The position numbers and the translations under genes are program-made. 6,889 nucleotides of DNA from positions 1-6,889 of the forward strand of contig JBEKBS010000044.1 of NCBI GenBank assembly GCA_050015275.1, given 5' to 3'. The notes below the pieces were generated by a model, which searched no databases, had not been told where the DNA came from, and saw only the letters and a list, made by a program, of their open reading frames with translations. Shown in pieces: positions 1 through 6,556 of this stretch (within the stretch, counting starts at the first letter, position 1; each line of letters starts with the position of its first letter). This stretch comes from DATKJS01 sp050015275. Lineage in GTDB: Bacteria > Acidobacteriota > Aminicenantia > Aminicenantales > Saccharicenantaceae.

Positions 1-490
1 TCGAGGAGAACTCGGAGACGACGGCCCCCTTGTCGCCGGCCTGGAACCAGTGGAGTCCGTTCGGAGCGATGGTGTACTGGTCTCCGGGTCTCAGGATGAT
101 CTCGTGCCAGACCTTGAGATATCGCTTGTGCTTTTTCGGGGCCCTCGCCCGCGGCTTCGGCGTCCGGTCGCCGGCCACGTAGAGATAGACCTCTCCGAAG
201 CGGCAGCGGAAGGTCTCCTGCTTGCCGATGTTCCTGTGGTTGATCGGGGGGTGCTTATGCTCCGGGCAGGTCTGGCGGGGGAGGAGGACCATTTCCTTGG
301 CGCAGTAGCGGTCGTTGTTCTCGTAGACTGCGACCTGGAGGCCGATGTGCCGGAGGTCACCGAGTCCGAGGTCGGTCACCTCGATGTTGTCCTTTTCAAA
401 GGGCGTGAGGACGATCCGCGCCTTCCTGAGGAGCTCGAGCGTCCGGGCCTTGGCCAGGGCCTCGGCCTTCAAGGCGGCTTTCGTTTTCAC
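1..490 (-). CDS. D-lyxose ketol-isomerase family cupin (3' end cut off by window edge)
   Basis: This reading frame starts with GTG at 490 and stays open for 163 codons to the left edge, so the C-terminus is missing. It was read directly from the reverse complement. The protein looks like the cupin-fold D-lyxose ketol-isomerase family (EC 5.3.1.15), which interconverts D-lyxose and D-xylulose and often also D-mannose and D-fructose, in the cytoplasm with a divalent metal. The visible metal-site pattern is CPEHKHPP (His78, His80), KQETFRC (Glu92) and PNGLHWFQAGD (His147), the usual HxH...E...H cupin set. It ends in VVSEFSS, close to the expected end for a protein of about 180 residues. The GTG start is supported by a GGAGG site five bases upstream. 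There is no signal peptide. It is the last gene of a same-strand run with a nitroreductase and a rhamnosidase. Other sugar-isomerase substrates in this cupin group remain possible. Confidence 0.8.
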   Translation of the reverse strand, partial: MKTKAALKAEALAKARTLELLRKARIVLTPFEKDNIEVTDLGLGDLRHIGLQVAVYENNDRYCAKEMVLLPRQTCPEHKHPPINHRNIGKQETFRCRFGEVYLYVAGDRTPKPRARAPKKHKRYLKVWHEIILRPGDQYTIAPNGLHWFQAGDKGAVVSEFSS

Positions 491-494
491 GTTT

Positions 495-500
495 CCCTCC
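495..500 (-). promoter_or_regulatory. Ribosome binding site of the isomerase gene
   Basis: The minus strand reads GGAGGG followed by AAAC and then GTG at 490. This strong Shine-Dalgarno sequence at normal spacing is what fixes the GTG as start codon, since the next in-frame ATG is codon 67, inside the cupin domain. Confidence 0.75.
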
Positions 501-510
501 GTGTGAAGGA

Positions 511-539
511 ATTATAATCCCGGAGCGCGAAGAAATAAA
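511..539 (-). promoter_or_regulatory. Possible promoter of the isomerase gene
   Basis: On the minus strand a perfect TATAAT (516-511) lies 20 bases upstream of the GTG start. At 17-bp spacing the -35 position (539-534) reads TTTATT, which matches TTGACA poorly. If used, the transcript would start near 504 and have a leader of only about 14 bases, which still holds the Shine-Dalgarno sequence. The gene may instead be read through from the nitroreductase. Confidence 0.3.
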
Positions 540-541
540 GG

Positions 542-583
542 CCAGGCCCGGCCCGTTTCAAGCGTCTTTTTCTCCCGGGCTGG
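542..583 (-). terminator. Weak possible terminator after the nitroreductase gene
   Basis: An imperfect hairpin can be drawn from CCAGCCCGG and CCGGGCCTGG on the minus strand, with one bulged base and a loop of about 23 bases. The T-rich stretch CCTTTATTTCTT follows (540-529). The long loop and interrupted T tract make it a poor intrinsic terminator, so transcription may continue into the isomerase gene. Confidence 0.2.
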
Positions 584-591
584 GGCCGGCC

Positions 592-1104
592 CTACCAGCG
601 ATCGTGGCGGACGAGCTCGCCGACGGGCTTGCGCTTTTTCGGAGGAAGAGAATCGGCGGGATAGCCCAGCGGCGTGAACGCCGAGGGGACCACCCCTGCG
701 GGGAGTCCCAGGACTTCTCGGGCCGCCCCCGGGTCGAAGGCCGCGATCCAGCACGTCCCCAGCCCCTGGTCTGCGGCGGCCAGAACGAGATGGGTCATGG
801 CGATCGTCGCGTCGACCTCGGCGGCGTTCCAGCCGTCGGCTTTCCTGACCCAGCCTTCGGCCGGCAGGGCGCAGACCGCCAGGACGAGGGGCGCCTGGGT
901 GAACCAGTCGCGGCCGTAGATGCGGCGCAGTTCCTCCTCCCGTCCCTTAGTCCGGATGACCAGGACGCGGAAGGCCTGGCGGTTGGCCGCGGTCGGCGCC
1001 AGGCGGGCGGCCTCGAGGACCCTGGCCAGCTTCTCTTCTTCAACCGGGTCAGGCTTATAGGCCCGGACGCTGTATCGCTTCTTTATGAGTTCCTGAAAAT
1101 CCAT
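592..1104 (-). CDS. Small nitroreductase-family flavoprotein, 170 aa
   Basis: This is a nitroreductase-fold protein that would bind FMN and use NAD(P)H to reduce an organic substrate in the cytoplasm. The physiological substrate cannot be told from sequence. It begins with the typical MDFQELIKKRYSVRAYKP block (Arg10, Ser12 and Arg14 are the expected FMN-phosphate contacts). It continues with APTAANRQ (36-43), an IAMTHLVLAAADQGLGTCWIA core helix and loop (about 101-121), and PLGYPAD near the C-terminus (145-151). At 170 residues it is at the short end of the family but shows no break. The ATG at 1104 was chosen because it sits behind AAGGAGA and begins the conserved block. A TTG at 1140 would add 12 residues encoded by the neighbouring inverted repeat and is unlikely. 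The gene lies 105 bases after the rhamnosidase stop and 101 bases before the isomerase start, on the same strand, so co-transcription is possible but not shown. Confidence 0.88.
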   Translation of the reverse strand: MDFQELIKKRYSVRAYKPDPVEEEKLARVLEAARLAPTAANRQAFRVLVIRTKGREEELRRIYGRDWFTQAPLVLAVCALPAEGWVRKADGWNAAEVDATIAMTHLVLAAADQGLGTCWIAAFDPGAAREVLGLPAGVVPSAFTPLGYPADSLPPKKRKPVGELVRHDRW

Positions 1105-1110
1105 TCCCAG

Positions 1111-1117
1111 TCTCCTT
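1111..1117 (-). promoter_or_regulatory. Ribosome binding site of the nitroreductase gene
   Basis: The minus strand reads AAGGAGA followed by CTGGGA and ATG (1104). This supports the internal ATG over the upstream in-frame TTG at 1140. Confidence 0.75.
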
Positions 1118-1125
1118 TTTTCTAA

Positions 1126-1210
1126 TTCAGTGACACACAACTAAATCCCTTAATTCTCAAGCAAATCCACTTTTCGATAATTTCGGTAATTAGTTGTATG
1201 TCACCGAAAT
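1126..1210. repeat. AT-rich REP/BIME- or MITE-like inverted repeat
   Basis: Two 19-base arms, TTCAGTGACACACAACTAA (1126-1144) and TTAGTTGTATGTCACCGAA (1190-1208), are reverse complements at 17 of 19 positions and are separated by 45 bases. As minus-strand RNA all 19 positions pair, the two mismatches becoming G-U wobbles. A second, competing stem of 8 perfect pairs joins ATTTCGGT (1180-1187) to ACCGAAAT (1203-1210) around a 15-base loop that contains most of the right arm. The element is clearly richer in A+T than the genes around it. Its right boundary touches the rhamnosidase TGA stop (1212-1210). No U-run follows the long stem, so it does not look like an intrinsic terminator. The architecture resembles paired palindromic REP units moved by Y1 transposases, or a small MITE. 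That family assignment is inference, since only this copy is visible. Confidence 0.65.
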
Positions 1211-3867
1211 CAATCACCCTCGAGGAGGAAGGCATAGCGGCCGGAGCCGGTCTTGATCCGCACCGCGCCGTCCTTGTCGACGGCTTCATCCACTCCCGCG
1301 ACGCCCGGCACGAACCGGCCGTTCTCCCAAAGCGCCTTTCCGCCTTCCGTCACCCGGACATTCCGCAAGTTGAACTTGGGGATGACGATCTCCGCCGCCG
1401 ATCCCACCGGAACGACGGCCTCGACCCGGACGCTCCCGTCCGTCCGCGACCAGGTGCAGCCCACCTCGCCCCGAAGGGTCTGGACGGATCCCGACGCATG
1501 CCTGAGGTCCCTGACCATCTGCGGCTGAAGCAGGACCTTCTCGAATCCGACGCTCCCCGGGGCCAGGTTGATCCCCGCCAGGGCCTTGTAGAGCCACGCC
1601 CCCACGCTCCCGAACATCGGGTGGTTGTGGGAGTTCATGGACGGCCCTTCACGCTTCTGCCAGAGCTCCCAGAGCGTCGTCGCCCCGTTCTCGATCATGT
1701 AGCCCCAGCTCGGGTAGGTCGTCTGGACCGCGATGTCATAGGCGAGGTCGGAGCTCCCGCTCCGCGTCAGGAGCTCCATGATGTATTTGGTGCCGATGAT
1801 GCCCGTGGTCAGGTGAGAGTTGTGCTTGTAGACGATGTCGTCGAACAGCCTGCCCCAGGCGTCGCCCTCCTTTTCCGTCGCGATCCCGAGGAAGAGCGGC
1901 AGCGTGTTGGCCGTCTGGGTCCCGTCGGCGTAGTCTCCGGTCTTCGGATCGTAGTATTCACGGTTGAAGGCCGCCCGGATGTCCCCGGCCAGCCTGTCAT
2001 AAAGCGCCGCGTCCTGGCCCTTCCCCAGGATCCGGGCCGCGTCCGCCAAAATCTTCACGTCATAATAATAATAGAATGACGAAACGATGGCGCCCGGGCA
2101 TTTCTCGACGGCCACCCAGTCGCCGTACGAGCTGAACTTGACCAGCCCGTTCTCGGCCTGGCTCCTCAGGAACTCGACATATTTCCGGAGCCCGTCGTAC
2201 TGTTCTTCAAGGACTCTTGTGTCGCCGTAATACTGGTACATGTACCAGCAGAGCAGGGGATAGGCCGTGGCCCAGGCCGGGTCGGCCTTCTCGCCGCCCC
2301 AGATATGCGGCACCGTGTCCGAGAGCCTGCCCTTGTCGTCCTGGACGTCGCGGATGTCGCGGACGAAATTCGTGTAGAAGGCGGCCATGTCGAAGTTCAT
2401 CATGGCCTCTTCGGCCGTCCCCTGGGCGTCGCCCATCCAGCCCATCCGCTCGTCCCGCTGGTCGCAGTCGGTCGGGATGCTGTGAAGGTTCGTCTTCTGG
2501 CCCCAAGTGATGATCCGCTGGAGACGGTTGAGGATGTCCTTCGAGGCGACGAAGCTGCCGATGGGCCGCACGGCCGAGTGGGCGACGCGGCCCCGGATCG
2601 AATCCGGCATCGGAGTCCCGGGAAAGCCCGAGAGCTCGACGTAGCGGAAGCCGTGGTAGGTGAACCGCGGCTCCCATGTCTCCTCGCCTTCGCCTTTCAA
2701 GATGTAATGGTCCTCGGCCCGGGCGGCGCGGAGGTTTTCCCGGTTGATCATGCCGTTGTCATAGACGAGTTCGACGAATCTCATCCGGACGTCCGTCCCC
2801 CGCGGGCCCTTGACCCTGAGCCTCGCCCAGCCGCTGAAATTCTGGCCCATGTCGAAGACATAAACGCCCGGCTGGGGGCTGGTCATCTTGACCGGGAGGA
2901 CGGTGTCCACGACCTGGATGGCCGGCATCATCTGCGCGGAGAGGACCCCGGCCGGGGCTTTTACAGCTTCCACAGGCCCCCAGGCCTTGTCGTCGAACCC
3001 CGGCCTGTCCCATCCCGGAGTTTCGAGGCGGGCATCATACGTTTCGCCGTTGTAAACGCTATCCTCCAGGATGGGGCCGTTCGCCGCCTTCCACGACGCG
3101 TCGCTGACGAGGCTCGTCCGCGTCCCGCCCTCGAGCTCGATATTGATCTGGACGAGCAGGGCCCGCGAGCCGTACTTGCCGTTCCCGAGGACGACTCCGA
3201 CGGCGTTCGGTCCTTGGCGCAGGGCGTTCGTCACGTCGTAGGTCACGTAAAGGACGCGCTTGTCGTAGGTTGTCCACCCCGGGTCGAGGACATGCCCCCC
3301 GGCCTTTCTCCCGTTGACGCGGAGCTCATGATAGCCGAGGCCGCAGACGAAGGCCCGGGCCCGCTTCACCCTCCCGCCGAGAGGGAATTCCTTCCGGAGC
3401 TGGTTCCTGCCCCCGATCCAGCTCCCTTTCCATTCGGTCCGCTCGAAAAGCCCGGCATCGAAGCGCGCCGTATCACTCCAGGGGCTCTCCCTCCCGTCTT
3501 TGTCCCAATACGTGACCTTCCAGAAATATGTTTTCCCGCTTTCCAGGCCTTTGCCCGCATAAACGACCTGCGTGGACTTGGCCGAAACGACCTTGCCGGT
3601 GTCCCAGATGTCGCCAGCCGCGGCGGCCGGATCGGACGACACGATCATTTGATACGCGGACTGCGCCTGGCCGCGCCCGGAATGCTCCAGAACCCAGAAG
3701 AAGCGGGGCTGCCTGACGTCGACACCCATCGGGTTTTCCAGGTATTCGCAGCGCAGCCCCGTGGGCGCCTGGGGCCCGGGATTCTCGGCGGCGGGCAAGA
3801 ATGCCGCAATGGCCAGAATGAAGACCATTGCCGTGACGGCCATCAGGGATCTTGCGCGATTCGCCAT
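1210..3867 (-). CDS. Secreted GH78 alpha-L-rhamnosidase, 885 aa
   Basis: This is a glycoside hydrolase family 78 enzyme that would release terminal alpha-L-rhamnose from plant or bacterial polysaccharides or from glycosides by an inverting mechanism. Domain order: signal peptide (1 to about 27; basic MANRAR, hydrophobic core, likely cleavage after LPAA); an Ig/FN3-like N-terminal domain (about 35-140); a Bac_rhamnosid_N-type beta domain with LRVNGRKAG and DPGWTTYDKR (about 145-310); a beta-sandwich with FDMGQNFSGW (338-347) and TYHGFRYVELSG (403-414); the (alpha/alpha)6 catalytic domain (about 440-765); and a C-terminal beta domain (about 770-885). The catalytic hallmark DQRDERMGWMGDAQ places the general-acid candidate at Glu473. 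GATTLWELW carries the second conserved glutamate, Glu734, the likely base. HNHPMFGS (747-754) is also typical. Length is normal for the family. Start 3867 was chosen because AGGAGGAGG lies 7 bases upstream and the signal peptide follows directly. An in-frame upstream start at 3975 would add 36 residues and bury the signal peptide. Confidence 0.95.
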   Translation of the reverse strand: MANRARSLMAVTAMVFILAIAAFLPAAENPGPQAPTGLRCEYLENPMGVDVRQPRFFWVLEHSGRGQAQSAYQMIVSSDPAAAAGDIWDTGKVVSAKSTQVVYAGKGLESGKTYFWKVTYWDKDGRESPWSDTARFDAGLFERTEWKGSWIGGRNQLRKEFPLGGRVKRARAFVCGLGYHELRVNGRKAGGHVLDPGWTTYDKRVLYVTYDVTNALRQGPNAVGVVLGNGKYGSRALLVQINIELEGGTRTSLVSDASWKAANGPILEDSVYNGETYDARLETPGWDRPGFDDKAWGPVEAVKAPAGVLSAQMMPAIQVVDTVLPVKMTSPQPGVYVFDMGQNFSGWARLRVKGPRGTDVRMRFVELVYDNGMINRENLRAARAEDHYILKGEGEETWEPRFTYHGFRYVELSGFPGTPMPDSIRGRVAHSAVRPIGSFVASKDILNRLQRIITWGQKTNLHSIPTDCDQRDERMGWMGDAQGTAEEAMMNFDMAAFYTNFVRDIRDVQDDKGRLSDTVPHIWGGEKADPAWATAYPLLCWYMYQYYGDTRVLEEQYDGLRKYVEFLRSQAENGLVKFSSYGDWVAVEKCPGAIVSSFYYYYDVKILADAARILGKGQDAALYDRLAGDIRAAFNREYYDPKTGDYADGTQTANTLPLFLGIATEKEGDAWGRLFDDIVYKHNSHLTTGIIGTKYIMELLTRSGSSDLAYDIAVQTTYPSWGYMIENGATTLWELWQKREGPSMNSHNHPMFGSVGAWLYKALAGINLAPGSVGFEKVLLQPQMVRDLRHASGSVQTLRGEVGCTWSRTDGSVRVEAVVPVGSAAEIVIPKFNLRNVRVTEGGKALWENGRFVPGVAGVDEAVDKDGAVRIKTGSGRYAFLLEGD

Positions 3868-3874
3868 GGGGACA

Positions 3875-3883
3875 CCTCCTCCT
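3875..3883 (-). promoter_or_regulatory. Ribosome binding site of the rhamnosidase gene
   Basis: The minus strand reads AGGAGGAGG, then TGTCCCC, then ATG at 3867. This strong site decides the start against the longer in-frame option at 3975. Confidence 0.8.
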
Positions 3884-3903
3884 CGGATGAATAGAATGCG
3901 CTT

Positions 3904-3932
3904 ATTATGGGAAAAAAGCGATGACTTGTCGA
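3904..3932 (-). promoter_or_regulatory. Sigma70-type promoter of the rhamnosidase gene
   Basis: The minus strand has TCGACA (3932-3927), a 17-base spacer and CATAAT (3909-3904). Each box matches five of six consensus positions. Transcription would start near 3897 and give a leader of about 30 bases that contains the Shine-Dalgarno sequence. It faces away from the peptidase promoter, 20 bases apart box to box, so one regulator bound between them could affect both. No operator palindrome is evident. Confidence 0.6.
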
Positions 3933-3952
3933 TAGGTTTCGGGGAGGCGGGA

Positions 3953-3981
3953 TTGACACTCTCGGCCGCCGGCACTATATT
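3953..3981 (+). promoter_or_regulatory. Strong sigma70-type promoter of the M1 peptidase gene
   Basis: A perfect TTGACA (3953-3958), a 17-base spacer and TATATT (3976-3981) form a near-consensus promoter. The -10 box ends six bases before the ATG at 3988, so the expected transcription start falls on or next to the A of the ATG. No Shine-Dalgarno sequence lies between. The promoter therefore predicts a leaderless mRNA. Confidence 0.75.
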
Positions 3982-3987
3982 TCGTCC

Positions 3988-6393
3988 ATGAGGGGGCGGA
4001 AAAAAACGGTCGGACTCGCCGCCGTCGTCGGCCTTTGGCTTTCGGCGGCACCTCTCGTGGCCGGTCCCGGCCCCGAAATCTGGGAGGCGTTGCGTTCGGC
4101 ACAGCCGAAGAAGGCCGGCTGTTCTGTCAAGGGGACGGTCCTCGTCCGGGACGCCTTCACTTTCCGTCTGGATTCCGGCGCATTTTTTCCGCTCGCTGAG
4201 GTCTCAGGGCGGGTCGTCGGAGGCGTCTTCAAGGGGCGGGGTCGCTTCGAGCTCATGCCGGCCACCGAGAACGAGCGGCGATTACTCGCCCTGCGCTCGA
4301 GGCAAAAGGACCTTCAGGTTCTGTCCGATTCGTTTGAAGAGGCCGTTTTTCTCTTCACCGACGGCGCCGAGAAGGAGCTCCTCTCGCCCGGTCAGGTCAT
4401 CCCCGCGGACGAGAACGAACTGGCCTCCGCCTATCATCGGATCCTGAAAAGGGCGGAAAAAGACGTACATGCCGACCTTCGCTTGAGGCTGCTATCCGAC
4501 CTCCTGGAGGAGGCGCCCGCCTCCCGGGGGCTGTTCCTAGCCTGCTTCGACGGCGCCAAGCTCCCGCCGGCGATCGCCGTGTTCGCTCCGAGAGGCTTGA
4601 ACGGAACCTGGCTCGGGCCGGACAGCGACGTGGAAACGACCGCCCTGATCGTGATCCACGATGAAAAGGGAGGCTGCTGGTACAGCGAGCGGCCCCTCGT
4701 GTCCCGCGAGCTTCCGCACGATCCGGTAACGCCCGACCTCCATGCCCTTCATTATTCGGTGGAGACGACGATCCGGAAGAACACGGACATCGAGGGGAGA
4801 ACGACGATGCGCTTTCGCTCCGCCGCGGCCGGCGTCCGCGTCATCCCGCTCGACCTTTTTGGTAAACTCCGGGTGGATTCGGTCCGGCTCAAAAGGAGGG
4901 GCGGTCCGGCTTTTGATACGGCCTTCATCCAGGCGGACGACAAGAGCACCGACCCTCTCCTCGTGATCCTGTCCGTTCCGCTCGCGGCCGGCGAAGAAGC
5001 CGAGCTCACGACGGAATATCACGGGGACGAGGTCCTTCATGACGCCGGCGAAAACAACTATTATATCGGGGCTCGGCAGAACTGGTATCCCGACCTGAAC
5101 GGCATGCGCGACTGGGCCGTCTATGATCTCACCTATCGGATCCCGAAGAATCGTCAGATTGTTTCCTCGGGACGGCTGATCGAGTCGACGACGGACGGGG
5201 ATTTCCTGGTTTCCCGGTATACGTCCGGACAGCCGGTCCGCGCCGCCGGCTTTAATTACGGTGTCTTCAAGCTCATCGAACGGGCCGACCCGGATTCCGG
5301 GATCAAGGTCCGGGTCTACACGAATCCGGGCCAGACCAACTTCGCCAAGCAGCTGCTGGCTGTCCTGCCGACCGTTCATTTCGACACCGTGTCCATGGCC
5401 GAAGACACCCTGGCCGACAGCATCAACACGGCGCGTGTTGGCACGCTCTATTTCGGCCCGTTGCTCCAGAATGATGTCGCCGTAACGCAGCAGACCGACT
5501 GGAGCTTCGGGCAGAGCTGGCCGACACTCATCTATATCCCCTACATGGCGTTCCTCGACTGGGTCACTCGGGCGGAGCTCGGGCTTTACGACGCCAAGTC
5601 CTTCGTCGAACAGGTGACGCCCCACGAATTCGCGCATCAGTGGTGGGGACACCGGGTCGGCTCCGCGACCTATCGGGACGCCTGGCTTGAGGAGGGCCTG
5701 GCCGAATTCACCGTGAGTCTGGTGGTCGAGCGAGCCCAGGGCGCGAAAGAGTTCCGGAATTATTGGGAGCGGGCGAGAAAGGTTATTCTGGAAACGCCGC
5801 GGCATTCCGTCTGCGCCAACTGGGAAGCCGGCCCGATCTCCTTGGGGACCCGTCTGATGTCCGGGGAGACACCCCAGGCCTACAGCGCCATCGTCTATCG
5901 CAAGGGGGCGTTCGTCATCCAGATGCTGCGCAGCCTGTTCTGGGACCCGAAGAACCCCAACCATGACCAGCGTTTCATCGCCATGATGAAGGACTTCATC
6001 GAGACTTGGGCCGGCCGGAATCCCGCGACCAGGGATTTTCAGGCGATCGTCGAACGCGACGCTCCGGCGCCCTTCACGGGAAACATGGGCTGGTTTTTCC
6101 GCGAGTGGATCGACGGCACGGCGCTGCCGAAGATCGAGTCCTCCATCCGCGTCGAAGACGCCGGGAAAGGCCGATACCGGCTGGCGGGGAGCATCGTCCA
6201 ATCCGGCGTCCCCGACGATTTCCGGAGCATCATCCCGCTCTATTTTGAATTCGAGAAGGACCGGTTCATGAGATTTGCCCAAGCGACCATCACCGGCAAC
6301 CGCACCATTCCGGTTCAGGGCGAAAGCTCGCTGCCCAAAAAACCTGTCCGGATCGTGGCCAACCCCAATTTTGAGTGGTTGACGGGCCGTTGA
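3988..6393 (+). CDS. Secreted M1-family (gluzincin) metallopeptidase, 801 aa, without GxMEN
   Basis: This is a zinc peptidase of MEROPS family M1. Visible regions: signal peptide (1 to about 25; RGRKK, a hydrophobic stretch, likely cleavage near APLVA); an N-terminal domain of about 220 residues that is not part of the M1 core (about 27-245); an M1 beta-saddle domain starting at VTPDLHALHYSVETTI (247 onward); the catalytic domain with HEFAH (His546, Glu547, His550), an 18-residue gap and Glu569 in WLEEGLAEF; the presumed catalytic tyrosine Tyr637 in VYRKGAFVIQM; and a C-terminal beta domain (about 714-801). The exopeptidase motif GxMEN normally found some 30-45 residues before HExxH is absent. 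The matching stretch reads WSFGQSWPTLIYIP (505-518), so aminopeptidase activity is uncertain. The protein is probably periplasmic or extracellular. No Shine-Dalgarno sequence precedes the ATG, and no better start lies upstream or within the signal peptide. The frame is unbroken and all core zinc residues are present. Confidence 0.93.
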   Translation: MRGRKKTVGLAAVVGLWLSAAPLVAGPGPEIWEALRSAQPKKAGCSVKGTVLVRDAFTFRLDSGAFFPLAEVSGRVVGGVFKGRGRFELMPATENERRLLALRSRQKDLQVLSDSFEEAVFLFTDGAEKELLSPGQVIPADENELASAYHRILKRAEKDVHADLRLRLLSDLLEEAPASRGLFLACFDGAKLPPAIAVFAPRGLNGTWLGPDSDVETTALIVIHDEKGGCWYSERPLVSRELPHDPVTPDLHALHYSVETTIRKNTDIEGRTTMRFRSAAAGVRVIPLDLFGKLRVDSVRLKRRGGPAFDTAFIQADDKSTDPLLVILSVPLAAGEEAELTTEYHGDEVLHDAGENNYYIGARQNWYPDLNGMRDWAVYDLTYRIPKNRQIVSSGRLIESTTDGDFLVSRYTSGQPVRAAGFNYGVFKLIERADPDSGIKVRVYTNPGQTNFAKQLLAVLPTVHFDTVSMAEDTLADSINTARVGTLYFGPLLQNDVAVTQQTDWSFGQSWPTLIYIPYMAFLDWVTRAELGLYDAKSFVEQVTPHEFAHQWWGHRVGSATYRDAWLEEGLAEFTVSLVVERAQGAKEFRNYWERARKVILETPRHSVCANWEAGPISLGTRLMSGETPQAYSAIVYRKGAFVIQMLRSLFWDPKNPNHDQRFIAMMKDFIETWAGRNPATRDFQAIVERDAPAPFTGNMGWFFREWIDGTALPKIESSIRVEDAGKGRYRLAGSIVQSGVPDDFRSIIPLYFEFEKDRFMRFAQATITGNRTIPVQGESSLPKKPVRIVANPNFEWLTGR

Positions 6394-6436
6394 CGCGGTG
6401 GAAGCGGGCCAGTTTTTCTGAGTCCGCCGGTTCGCC

Positions 6437-6465
6437 TTGACGGGCCCTCCGGCTTCCTGTAAAAT
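6437..6465 (+). promoter_or_regulatory. Promoter of the tRNA-Ala gene
   Basis: TTGACG (6437-6442), a 17-base spacer and TAAAAT (6460-6465) each match five of six consensus positions. The predicted start near 6472 lies about 9 bases before the mature tRNA 5' end, which suits a stable-RNA promoter. The tRNA is therefore probably transcribed independently of the peptidase gene. Confidence 0.7.
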
Positions 6466-6480
6466 ACGGCCCATTCCGGT

Positions 6481-6556
<76 letters not shown>

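Noticed and set aside
50..517. Plus-strand open frame of 155 codons opposite the isomerase gene
   Set aside because: The opposite strand encodes a protein with an intact cupin metal site and a good ribosome binding site. This frame has neither.
1105..1140. Longer nitroreductase starting at TTG 1140
   Set aside because: The extra 12 residues are encoded partly by the inverted repeat. The ATG at 1104 has a good Shine-Dalgarno sequence and begins the conserved family motif.
1198..2079. Plus-strand open frame of 293 codons starting in the inverted repeat
   Set aside because: It is antisense to the 3' part of the rhamnosidase gene, with no ribosome binding site and no domain.
2305..3894. Plus-strand open frame of 529 codons
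   Set aside because: It lies entirely antisense to the rhamnosidase apart from a few bases. Its protein is low-complexity, rich in Arg, Pro, Asp and Val, with no recognisable motif.
3868..3975. Longer rhamnosidase starting at 3975
   Set aside because: It would place 36 polar residues in front of the signal peptide and run through both promoters. The ATG at 3867 has a strong Shine-Dalgarno sequence.
6394..6436. Terminator after the M1 peptidase (CCAGTTTTTCT near 6410-6420)
   Set aside because: There is a T-run, but the preceding bases form only a stem of about 3 base pairs, too weak to call.
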